A DNA stretch of 40,159 nt from an uncultured Clostridia bacterium (GTDB lineage Bacteria; Bacillota; Clostridia; Christensenellales; Borkfalkiaceae), in NCBI GenBank assembly GCA_958419945.1, contig CATZIC010000008.1, forward strand, positions 1 to 40,159. Reading direction: 5' to 3'. A program made the position numbers and the translations under genes. Positions 9,758 through 16,108 of this stretch are shown in pieces (the first letter of the stretch is position 1; each line of letters opens with the position of its first letter). A model generated the notes under the pieces. That model was given only the letters and a program-made list of their open reading frames with translations. It made no database searches and was not told the origin of the DNA.

Positions 9758-10548
9758 GACAATATCTCCTTTAACTTTTTTTCATAATTTTGTATTTCAA
9801 GCAATTTGTTGCGGACGACTACCCCTGTTTTATCCCCCGTAAGCAGCATTTTGTGAATTAAAAAATAGGTTTGATCAAGAAGATCGATTTCGCACTCTAA
9901 TATTTGCGACGCCACTTCGTTCTTTGCGTAATATTCTGCCAAGCGTTTTCTTGTGATCCGTAGAATTCCTACAACGCTTTCGCAGCTTTTCAAATCCAAT
10001 TCGGGTATTTCACCGAATTTCTGATTTCTGATTTTTACTCGGTTTTCGTCAGAATAAACGTGCATACACTTTTCTTTGTTGCAAAAGATTATGAGCCATC
10101 CGCCATACGCTCGCATAAACTCTTCTTCGGAAAATATCCCCTCCGATAAGGGATATTCATTCAGCCATCGCAAAGCACCGTCAACAAAAAGATAATGGTC
10201 CTTTCTCCACGGAATGCGTTTGCTTGCCGAGAAAAACGCCGGACTGCTTCGCATTAAAATCAATTCATTTCCGTTTTGATTTCTTATCGTCTCCAACGCC
10301 GCCTCGTATGATAAACGACAAAAACGGTGAGTAACGAGTCCGGCCTGTTCTGCAAGATCCTGTATCCGTTTGATTCCTGCATACGTCTCGTATTCTGCGC
10401 CCTGTTGAAAATCTTCAAAGATTCTTTCCAAACTAATAAATGAATCGTAATACAATTCGGATATGTTGCAATAATTTTTCATCCAAGCAAGAAAGTATTT
10501 TTCGACGCAAGATAGTCCAAGTGTTTTCGATAATTCTTTACGTGTCAT
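9754..10548 (-). CDS. BtrH-like cysteine protein, divergent paralogue
   Basis: The N-terminal half of this 264-residue protein shows the same layout as the 307-residue BtrH-like protein in this operon: C14 in GLSCVEKYFLAWMKNYCN, and H118 in KDHYLFVDG followed by aromatic and acidic positions. The C-terminal ~90 residues are helical (LAEYYAKNEVASQILECEIDL and onward) and may form a substrate-binding or dimer part. It overlaps both neighbours by 4 bases. I infer a thioester-dependent acyltransferase or a transglutaminase-like enzyme working with the adjacent carrier protein. The resemblance is weak and based on a few motif residues; a structural comparison would be needed to be confident. Confidence 0.5.
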   Translation of the reverse strand: MTRKELSKTLGLSCVEKYFLAWMKNYCNISELYYDSFISLERIFEDFQQGAEYETYAGIKRIQDLAEQAGLVTHRFCRLSYEAALETIRNQNGNELILMRSSPAFFSASKRIPWRKDHYLFVDGALRWLNEYPLSEGIFSEEEFMRAYGGWLIIFCNKEKCMHVYSDENRVKIRNQKFGEIPELDLKSCESVVGILRITRKRLAEYYAKNEVASQILECEIDLLDQTYFLIHKMLLTGDKTGVVVRNKLLEIQNYEKKLKEILS

Positions 10549-11600
10549 ACAGAAGTTTCCTTTTCCAAATATGCAAATTCGTTATCCGACAGCAATCTTT
10601 TTCGAACATCGGCAGTCCATGCGTATTTCTTTTTGGTTTCATAATCATAAACGCCGATCTCCGTTCCACCGAGTTCTTGTCCCACGCATATCATGTCGTC
10701 GTCCGCAAACACACTCCCGACTTGCAACAAAACCGAGCCGAGTTCCTTTCCGATATCAAACTTTTTCGCATACTCCATCACTTGCATAAGGTCAATCGCT
10801 CCGGAATGCCAAACGAAATAAATATCAGCAAGCTTGTAAAGGTCTAACCCCTTCCCACGCACAATTGAAAAATACAGGCGGCTTTCTTTATATTGGTGCA
10901 AAATCAAATGCAGAAAATTCAGCTCTGCATTTGCGGTATAAACAGATACCCTTCCGTCATACAAGATTCGCTTATCGATCATCTCAAAAAGCAACTCCGA
11001 ATATTCAGACGGTTCGTTCCCAAGCGAAAAATTTACGTCTACCTCTATAAAAGGAATTTCGGGATTTCCAGTAAGTTTCAATAAAGGAACAATTTCTCCT
11101 CGCATCATACGCCGTTTTATAATTTCCAATCTCGGATAGGAAATCAATTCTCCCGTTTCGGCTTGATATTTCCCTTGAATATAGCCCGCTTTTTTCAGTG
11201 CCTTTTCAACAGATTCAATCCCGTTTGGCTTTACCAAAATATCGATATCGTTCGAAACTCGCTCCCCGTCCTCGTAAATTGAGTCGTCCTCTGTCTCGGC
11301 GGCAAACACGCTCCCTTTGAGAAAAATATGTTCTGCGCCCTCCGATCTTAAACTTTTCGATAATTCGCTTATCGCCTGCCGCATAAATTTCACACGTCGC
11401 CGCTGCATTTCAAAATGATTTGATAAAAAACGTTTTACCTGCGGCGGAATGTTCTGCTCCTGTTTTAATGCACGGGAATAAAACAAGCCGCCGATTCTGT
11501 TTGCAAGAACAAACCCGAGCGTTTCATTCCAATTCAGCGGCCCTCGTACCGGCTTTCTTTTTAATATGTCAATGATAAAATCTAAGTTTTTCTCCTGCAT
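10545..11600 (-). CDS. nucleotidyltransferase family protein (NTP_transf_5-like)
   Basis: This 351-residue protein carries the polymerase-beta-type signature: HIFLKGSVFA, then D-x-D in SNDIDILVKP, with further acidic residues in FIEVDVNFSLG. That spacing matches the NTP_transf_5 family, often found in peptide natural-product and capsule loci. It likely transfers a nucleotide or phosphate-containing group to an unknown acceptor. The ATG follows GGAGAGGC and overlaps the kinase gene by 32 bases. The C-terminal part (KLADIYFVWHSG, then helices) matches the helical domain usual in this family. The link to the carrier-protein module is contextual. Confidence 0.75.
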   Translation of the reverse strand: MQEKNLDFIIDILKRKPVRGPLNWNETLGFVLANRIGGLFYSRALKQEQNIPPQVKRFLSNHFEMQRRRVKFMRQAISELSKSLRSEGAEHIFLKGSVFAAETEDDSIYEDGERVSNDIDILVKPNGIESVEKALKKAGYIQGKYQAETGELISYPRLEIIKRRMMRGEIVPLLKLTGNPEIPFIEVDVNFSLGNEPSEYSELLFEMIDKRILYDGRVSVYTANAELNFLHLILHQYKESRLYFSIVRGKGLDLYKLADIYFVWHSGAIDLMQVMEYAKKFDIGKELGSVLLQVGSVFADDDMICVGQELGGTEIGVYDYETKKKYAWTADVRKRLLSDNEFAYLEKETSV

Positions 11601-12237
11601 ATAAGCCTCTCCTATTTAATAAATTTTTAACTTTTTCAAACGAGATCTCAGCTTTGTTACTCGTGTCGATAATATGAAAATCTTCCCTTTTTGCCATATG
11701 TAAAAAGTTTTCAGATACTTTTTTTAATAATTTTTCGTCCAAAAGACGGTTACTCTCTTCCGGTCTGCTTTTTATGCGTTGAATCGCCATTTCAGGCGGC
11801 ACATACGCCAAAAACACTATATCCGGTCTCATTAAATTGCTCGCAACTTTGAAAAACCAACCTTCCTTTGTATATCCACGAGCAAGCATATTGGCAAGCG
11901 AAGTATAAACATATCTGTCGCATATCACTGTTTTTCCAGCTCGCAACGCAGGCTCTATCACCTCGTAGCCATGTTGGATCCTGTCTGACATCGTAAGTAA
12001 TTGTACTGCTCGATATTCAATATCGTTGTGATTTTTACAGTACATCATTTTTTGAAATAGCTTTGTTTTCCTAGTTAAATCCGTAGGCTGTTTTACACAA
12101 ATTACTTTTTCAGTCCCGATTTGTTGCCTTAAATATGCTTCCGTTAGCTCAATGAGAGTCGTCTTACCCGCTCCGTCTGTCCCTTCAAATACGATAAGTT
12201 TCCCGCCATACCGATTCTGCTTTAACCTAAGTTTCAT
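11569..12237 (-). CDS. dTMP kinase-like P-loop kinase
   Basis: Thymidylate kinase fold: P-loop FEGTDGAGKTT, CDRYVYTSLA (the DRx motif), and a lid-like stretch with RIKSRPEESNR. The frame can be opened from a TTG seven codons further upstream, but the ATG at 12237 sits 6 bases after GGAG and overlaps the holin-like stop, so I prefer it (222 residues). In the family it phosphorylates dTMP using ATP. Its place inside a modification/RHS operon, next to a nucleotidyltransferase, suggests either nucleotide supply during element activity or a repurposed kinase acting on another small molecule. A housekeeping tmk would normally sit near holB/DNA-replication genes, not here. Confidence 0.8.
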   Translation of the reverse strand: MKLRLKQNRYGGKLIVFEGTDGAGKTTLIELTEAYLRQQIGTEKVICVKQPTDLTRKTKLFQKMMYCKNHNDIEYRAVQLLTMSDRIQHGYEVIEPALRAGKTVICDRYVYTSLANMLARGYTKEGWFFKVASNLMRPDIVFLAYVPPEMAIQRIKSRPEESNRLLDEKLLKKVSENFLHMAKREDFHIIDTSNKAEISFEKVKNLLNRRGLYAGEKLRFYH

Positions 12238-12754
12238 CCTTCTCTCCATATAAAACAATCTTTTTCTTTCCGCTTAATTCTAAGCAGTTTTCCGTTTGTA
12301 CATCGTTTGATTTAGGAATTATATCTTCTCGGATAGTATTTCCGTCGTTCTCGTCATGGAGCTGTTTTTGCAGGATTTCTTGTAACAACGCCATAAGATT
12401 ACGGTTTGCCTCAAGCTCGCATTCCTGCATGATTTTCTTCTTCGAAGGGAAAAGTTTTTCCCATATCGCATATATCGTCAAGCTCAAACTACTCGAAGAT
12501 AGCCACAAACGGCAAAATATTTTGTCTATAATGGGCGTCATGTTGAACAACAACCTATAGCCCGCCGTAACGCCAAACCCAAGTATTATCGGTAAAAATA
12601 CAATCGTTCGCATTATTAAACCGCCATGTTTTGTTTTCTTTGACAATGACTTTATAGGCATTTTTACCAATCCCGTCAAAATATTAATGATAATGGCTAA
12701 GATACATGTCTCAATTCCATTTTCAGTTATCATATTTATAATTTGCGATTCCAT
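12227..12754 (-). CDS. holin-like membrane protein
   Basis: The 175-residue protein has three or four probable membrane segments in the first ~110 residues (ETCILAIIINILTGLV, TIVFLPIILGFGVTAGYRLLF, a segment with LWLSSSSLSLTIYAIW) and then a charged cytoplasmic tail. The pattern IPIKSLSKK...IVFLPIILGFG...LSLTIYAIWEKLFPSKKK is one I associate with holin-like proteins of clostridial phages. The start follows AGGTGG. Together with the preceding XhlA-like protein it forms the two-component holin pair common in phage lysis modules; no endolysin is visible. Phage-derived holins can also release signal-less proteins (TcdE-type). Confidence 0.65.
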   Translation of the reverse strand: MESQIINMITENGIETCILAIIINILTGLVKMPIKSLSKKTKHGGLIMRTIVFLPIILGFGVTAGYRLLFNMTPIIDKIFCRLWLSSSSLSLTIYAIWEKLFPSKKKIMQECELEANRNLMALLQEILQKQLHDENDGNTIREDIIPKSNDVQTENCLELSGKKKIVLYGEKDET

Positions 12755-12849
12755 TATTCCACCTGCCTTTTATCGTTTTCATTGCACAACATAAGTATAA
12801 AAACCGTATCGGGCAAAATTTGCCCAAAAGCACAAGTAAAGTTAATATT

Positions 12850-13146
12850 TTACCCTCCTTTTTCCGTAATTTTTTCAACACGTTTTTGTAAATTGAAAAG
12901 ATTCTCTTCTGCCTTTACCAATCGTTCAGCAATGTTTCGGTATCGTTCATCTATATTAGCAAGATTTTTTTCCATTCTGTCCACACAAGCCTTAATGTAG
13001 CCGATATCAGATAACATGAGTCCTTCGCTTTTTCCTTCTACTCTGTGCTCTTGCCGTTCACTTCGCTTAAACGCAAGCACTGCAAACACAATTCCGGAAA
13101 CAGATGCAGCAAGACTGACCATCGTCATTACAATGCCTAAATTCAT
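12850..13146 (-). CDS. XhlA-like small membrane/coiled-coil protein
   Basis: The 98-residue protein has one N-terminal membrane segment (IVMTMVSLAASVSGIVFAVLAF), then a long coiled coil (DIGYIKACVDRMEKNLANIDERYRNIAERLVKAEENL...). This organisation matches hemolysin XhlA/phage holin-accessory proteins, though with the membrane segment at the N-terminus rather than the C-terminus. The start follows a near-perfect GAAGGAGGTGA. A 95-base gap separates it from the holin-like gene; the gap holds a GGGCAAA/TTTGCCC palindrome at about 12813-12827 but no clear terminator, so co-transcription is likely. Confidence 0.6.
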   Translation of the reverse strand: MNLGIVMTMVSLAASVSGIVFAVLAFKRSERQEHRVEGKSEGLMLSDIGYIKACVDRMEKNLANIDERYRNIAERLVKAEENLFNLQKRVEKITEKGG

Positions 13147-13160
13147 ATTTTCACCTCCTT

Positions 13161-13493
13161 CTATATATTTTTCAAAAGTTCTTTAAGATTTTTAATTGCT
13201 CCATTGTAACTTTCTCGGATAGTGCTTATATCTTGTCCTCGTTCTCTGGCAATCTGTCTTAAAGATTTTTCGTCACAAAATACTGCCATAATGGTTTCTT
13301 GTTGTTTTGCAGGCAGCTTATTAATCGCAGATCTAACCATTTTTTGTTGTATTTCAATCCACACAATTTCATCAATTTCTTTCCCTTTATATATGGGGTC
13401 TTTTTTGGTTGCTTCTATATATGCTTCTAGGGAAAAGCAGTGTTTTTTATATGTACGATTGCGTTTTTTCTGCTTGTCCGCTTCATTATTCAT
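13161..13493 (-). CDS. sigma-70 region 4-like DNA-binding protein
   Basis: In this 110-residue protein the C-terminal half is a sigma-region-4 helix-turn-helix: INKLPAKQQETIMAVFCDEKSLRQIARERGQDISTIRESYNGAIKNLKELL. The N-terminal half is basic and lacks region 2, so it is not a complete sigma factor. Such proteins are frequent in clostridial phages and integrative elements as late-gene activators. Its ATG overlaps the preceding HTH gene's stop (ATGA), and the next gene begins 14 bases later, putting the regulator and the effector genes in a single transcript. Confidence 0.75.
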   Translation of the reverse strand: MNNEADKQKKRNRTYKKHCFSLEAYIEATKKDPIYKGKEIDEIVWIEIQQKMVRSAINKLPAKQQETIMAVFCDEKSLRQIARERGQDISTIRESYNGAIKNLKELLKNI

Positions 13494-13819
13494 CTCTTCG
13501 TCCCCTTCACTCCAAAGCTTTTTATTATGGATTTCATTATTTCTGCGTCATTACCACGCAATTTTGGCAACAATCTTTCCAATAGTTCTTGTTGTTCGTT
13601 CTTCAAATATGATTTGCCTAACCTAAAATCCTCTGCTATATGAATACCGCCTCCATTGCCTTGGGTGGTGTAAATCGGATATTCAAGCGATAATGACAAA
13701 ATATCGTTGCGTATAGTTCTTCCGCTTACGTTAAATTCAAAAGCAAGATTTTCAACTGTTTCAAATCTGCGTAAGCAAAGAACTTCAAGTATTGCATTTC
13801 TGCGTTCGCTTGCTGTCAT
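13490..13819 (-). CDS. DeoR/HTH_11-type small regulator
   Basis: The N-terminal winged helix-turn-helix of the DeoR/HTH_11 kind is clear: RRNAILEVLCLRRFETVENLAFEFNVSGRTIRNDILSLS, ending in the wing-like YTTQGNGGGIHI. The remaining ~45 residues are helical and lack the sugar-phosphate-binding domain of full DeoR proteins, so at 109 residues it is a DNA-binding module alone. AAAGGAGGTGA precedes the ATG. It is the first gene of the long minus-strand operon and lies about 43 bases from the palindrome at 13862-13892, the natural candidate for its operator. Confidence 0.75.
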   Translation of the reverse strand: MTASERRNAILEVLCLRRFETVENLAFEFNVSGRTIRNDILSLSLEYPIYTTQGNGGGIHIAEDFRLGKSYLKNEQQELLERLLPKLRGNDAEIMKSIIKSFGVKGTKR

Positions 13820-13861
13820 CCGATTTCACCTCCTTTCGCTGTTTCTGGCGTTATTCTAAAA

Positions 13862-13892
13862 TTCAAATAGGAAGTTTTTTTTCCTGTTTGAA
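13862..13892. promoter_or_regulatory. palindromic operator candidate, copy 1
   Basis: TTCAAATAGGAA and TTCCTGTTTGAA are separated by a 7-base spacer (11 of 12 positions pair). The same half-sites recur at 16039-16071. It lies between the first gene of the minus-strand operon and a possible TATAAA at about 13900. This placement suggests repression of the operon, possibly by its first gene product. Confidence 0.6.
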
Positions 13893-13930
13893 AAAATTTT
13901 TATAGTTTTTTTTTCGTCTTTTTCGACAAC

Positions 13931-13989
13931 AAAAAAAGCCACCGACAAACGGCAGACTCCTATTTTGGAATCTATCGTTTATCGGTGGC
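13931..13989 (-). terminator. Rho-independent terminator
   Basis: A 14-bp stem (GCCACCGACAAACG with CGTTTATCGGTGGC, one G-U pair) is followed on the minus strand by seven T. It ends the transcript carrying the 67-residue gene and its long structured 3' region, and isolates it from the operon downstream. Confidence 0.8.
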
Positions 13990-14110
13990 CTCTCATGTAA
14001 TATCTGGCTTAACCAACCGAGATGACTTGCTTATCCTATGGCTTTACAATATCTCTGTTTCAGACCGACCATAAGCCTACACAAATCTAATATGTAATTG
14101 TTTGCTTACT
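13990..14110 (-). other. structured 3' region of the 67-residue gene
   Basis: This is about 120 bases between the stop codon and the terminator on the minus strand. Several complementary stretches (GGCTTATGG with CCATAGGATAAGC, and TCTGAAACAGA) suggest a folded RNA. A short frame reading LDLCRLMVGLKQRYCKAIG lacks a start and ribosome binding site. It could be a 3' UTR or a small RNA; nothing recognisable. Confidence 0.3.
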
Positions 14111-14314
14111 CTAAGTTATAAGCTCCTGTCCTTTGGGTGCAAAGATGTCTACCCGCACGTGCCTTCGTCCCATTATCTTTGATACAGTTAACGAACCACA
14201 CTTTAGCCATTGAATTTTCGTAATGCCTGTATCGTCTTGCATTCCTATCACTTCACTATGACAGTTTAGACAATGAACCTTTACAGGCTTTTCCTTAAAT
14301 AACGTTTGCGACAT
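14111..14314 (-). CDS. small zinc-ribbon-like protein of integrative elements
   Basis: This 67-residue protein has one intact CxxC (HCLNCHSEV) and a degenerate second half (QWLKCGSLTVSK) where the usual pattern would have two cysteines; the first is tryptophan. The C-terminus MGRRHVRVDIFAPKGQEL is a conserved-looking tail that I associate with small proteins of clostridial conjugative or integrative elements. Preceded by AAAAGGAGAATGAA. Function unknown; a nucleic-acid-binding role is possible, though loss of one zinc ligand may have impaired it. Confidence 0.65.
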   Translation of the reverse strand: MSQTLFKEKPVKVHCLNCHSEVIGMQDDTGITKIQWLKCGSLTVSKIMGRRHVRVDIFAPKGQELIT

Positions 14315-14540
14315 TTCATTCTCCTTTTCCCATGGCAGCAGACGGTTGTATTTGGCATACTTTTAGTACGGTCGGGAAATCCAATACCTAAGTACACCAC
14401 GTCTTGCCACCTTGAACTAAACCTTCGGGGCAAGGTCTATATCCGTATATACCAACCAAACAAAGGGAAGAAATTGGTTATATACGCTTTTGTAATTCTG
14501 TTAAATTGAAAATTTGTTAACTCTTATTAATTCAATTTTT
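14315..14540 (-). other. long structured leader upstream of the 67-residue gene
   Basis: There is no convincing gene in this stretch. On the minus strand two stem candidates occur: one pairing TATATAACCAA with TTGGTTGGTATATA (about 14440-14480) and one pairing CTTGCC with GGCAAG, with ACCTT/AAGGT extending it (about 14403-14437). Short unframed peptides precede the gene start. It may be an attenuator or a remnant of a larger gene. The rest of the gap up to 14764 is AT-rich and holds two terminator-like hairpins. Confidence 0.35.
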
Positions 14541-14655
14541 TATCTCCTTTGTTTTTAGAACATTTGTTTGTATCGGGATTATACCATAGCCATTTTTATA
14601 TTGCAAATTTTTATGTCCCGAATAAGCGACACATTGAAATTTTTTTAACAATATT

Positions 14656-14681
14656 AAAAACAGCCCTCGAAAGGACTGTTT
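14656..14681 (-). terminator. terminator downstream of the WYL gene
   Basis: The stem AAACAG-CCT/AGG-CTGTTT with a CGAA loop is followed on the minus strand by five T and further AT. It lies about 85 bases past the WYL regulator stop. Confidence 0.6.
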
Positions 14682-14736
14682 CATGTAATCATTTTGAACA
14701 AGGAATAATGTCGCCCTTGTACCTAATATATTTTAG

Positions 14737-14760
14737 AAAGTGGTCGTTTTCGACCACTTT
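14737..14760. terminator. hairpin immediately after the WYL gene, possible terminator
   Basis: A perfect 10-bp stem, AAAGTGGTCG with CGACCACTTT, has a TTTT loop 4 bases beyond the WYL stop codon. The T tract after it is short on either strand, so it may stabilise the mRNA 3' end rather than terminate. Confidence 0.5.
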
Positions 14761-14764
14761 TACA

Positions 14765-15745
14765 TTAATAACTTCCTTTTATCTGTTCAACGAACTCATT
14801 AAACTCTTTCTTGACAACGTTGGGCGTAATTATTTTTGCCTTCCCTATCGTGCCTATTATCCATATAAAGAATGTTTTGCTTGTTTGAACTTCCAACGTT
14901 GTTTTGAATTGATCGTCATCAACTTTTTGTATATCCAAATCTGTTCCAAACTTATCATATACATCGCTCAATAATTCTTTTGCAAACTGAATTGTTACCT
15001 TATTGAGCTTTCCACCGAACATTGACACAATCTGCTTTCTATACTTTTCCGGATTGAAATTTTCAAACTCCTTTTTGGCAAGGCGAGGATTTTCTTCTAC
15101 CTCAACATCTTCCATTTTGTCTATCCTATAACGTGAAGTTCCATCGTGTCTGTCATCGTAACAAAGAAGATAATAATTATCCCTGCTCCATATCGTTGCC
15201 AAAGGGTTAAATACATAACGCTTTTTGTTAGAATGATAGACTTTCTTTTTATCTTCGTCTAACGAATAATACAGAAACGAAACCTTTTTGTTTTCTTCTA
15301 TGGCTCGCTCTATAGCATCAATATTGTAAATAATGCTCGGATTTCCATACTTGGCATTATCCAAAGAAATGACGTTATCCAACCTACGTGGCGTCTTATG
15401 TATTCCTATCGTTGAATACAGTTTGCTTATTAACGCACTCTTTCTGCGTTCAGTAAGTTTGGAAGCCATAATTACGTCAGCAAGCAATGTTATTTCGGCT
15501 GTATCGAAAATGTGTTGAACTACGTAATAGTAGCGTGCTTTCTTTGTGTAAGACAACACCTCATAGCCATACTTATTGAGCAAGGCTACATCCGACGGCA
15601 ATACTTTTCTCGATACGGCAATACCTCTTTTGTTGAGTTCTGCAATTATTTCCTGCGTTGAAAGCGCATGAGTTTCGTCCGTCATTTTTGAAAGTATATC
15701 GTATAAAACAAGCAATTTTATTGAAGTGTCTGTATTCTTTGACAT
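14765..15745 (-). CDS. WYL-domain transcriptional regulator
   Basis: The 326-residue protein starts with a winged HTH (LLVLYDILSKMTDETHALSTQEIIAELNKRG...RKVLPSDVALLNKYGYEV), continues with a WYL domain (about 150-225; KKRYVFNPLATIWSRDNYYLLCYDD, SRYRIDKM) and ends in a C-terminal extension with QFAKELLSDVYDKFG and VQTSKTFFIWIIGT. WYL proteins sense ligands, often nucleic acids, and repress phage-defence or mobile-element genes. It is transcribed away from the recombinase, sharing a 363-base gap. The ribosome binding site is weak (TAGG). An ACATAG-C-CTATGT palindrome at 15742-15754 overlaps its start codon and could be its own operator. Confidence 0.85.
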   Translation of the reverse strand: MSKNTDTSIKLLVLYDILSKMTDETHALSTQEIIAELNKRGIAVSRKVLPSDVALLNKYGYEVLSYTKKARYYYVVQHIFDTAEITLLADVIMASKLTERRKSALISKLYSTIGIHKTPRRLDNVISLDNAKYGNPSIIYNIDAIERAIEENKKVSFLYYSLDEDKKKVYHSNKKRYVFNPLATIWSRDNYYLLCYDDRHDGTSRYRIDKMEDVEVEENPRLAKKEFENFNPEKYRKQIVSMFGGKLNKVTIQFAKELLSDVYDKFGTDLDIQKVDDDQFKTTLEVQTSKTFFIWIIGTIGKAKIITPNVVKKEFNEFVEQIKGSY

Positions 15746-16108
15746 AGCCTATGTGTCCTATTTAAGAGATAGTTCAAGTATAGCATAAGTTTTTCCAAAT
15801 CTCAATAGTTTACTATACGAAATGGTCTATTACAGTCTTTCTTTTTGTCGTTTTATCAGAAAAAGTCTTGCTGTCAAGTTAAAAAAATATGGCTTAAAAC
15901 TTGAAAAGCAACAACTAATAGGACGATATTTTTTTGCTGAAAACCTTTAATTTCTAATGCCACTTGACTGCTGTCGCCTTTTCCTGATGGGCAGTTTCTG
16001 CCGAAAGACAAAGCGAGAAAAGAAAAATGCAAAATATTTTTCAAATAGGAAAAAAGTTTTCCTGTTTGAAATATAAACTGCTCTCAAAGTAAGAAGTAGG
16101 AGGCAAAA
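15746..16108. other. divergent intergenic region, WYL regulator/recombinase
   Basis: These 363 bases hold no gene. It includes the right half of the ACATAG/CTATGT palindrome at the left end, an AT-rich middle with no frame of interest, and the 33-base palindrome at 16039-16071 followed by AGGAGG for the recombinase. No tRNA, attachment-site duplication or known RNA recognised. Confidence 0.5.
16039..16071. promoter_or_regulatory. palindromic operator candidate, copy 2
   Basis: TTTCAAATAGGAAAA and TTTTCCTGTTTGAAA flank a 3-base spacer; 14 of 15 positions pair and the other is G-U. The core is the same as at 13862-13892 but with a shorter spacer. It lies 37 bases before the recombinase ATG, so the two divergent outer transcription units of this element probably share a regulator. 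Confidence 0.6.

Noticed and set aside
12238..12258. TTG start seven codons upstream for the dTMP-kinase-like gene
   Set aside because: The ATG at 12237 has GGAG at good spacing and couples with the holin-like stop.
12545..12570. Possible dispersed-repeat copy in the holin-like gene
   Set aside because: Only the CTATAGG centre matches; the flanks agree at about chance level.
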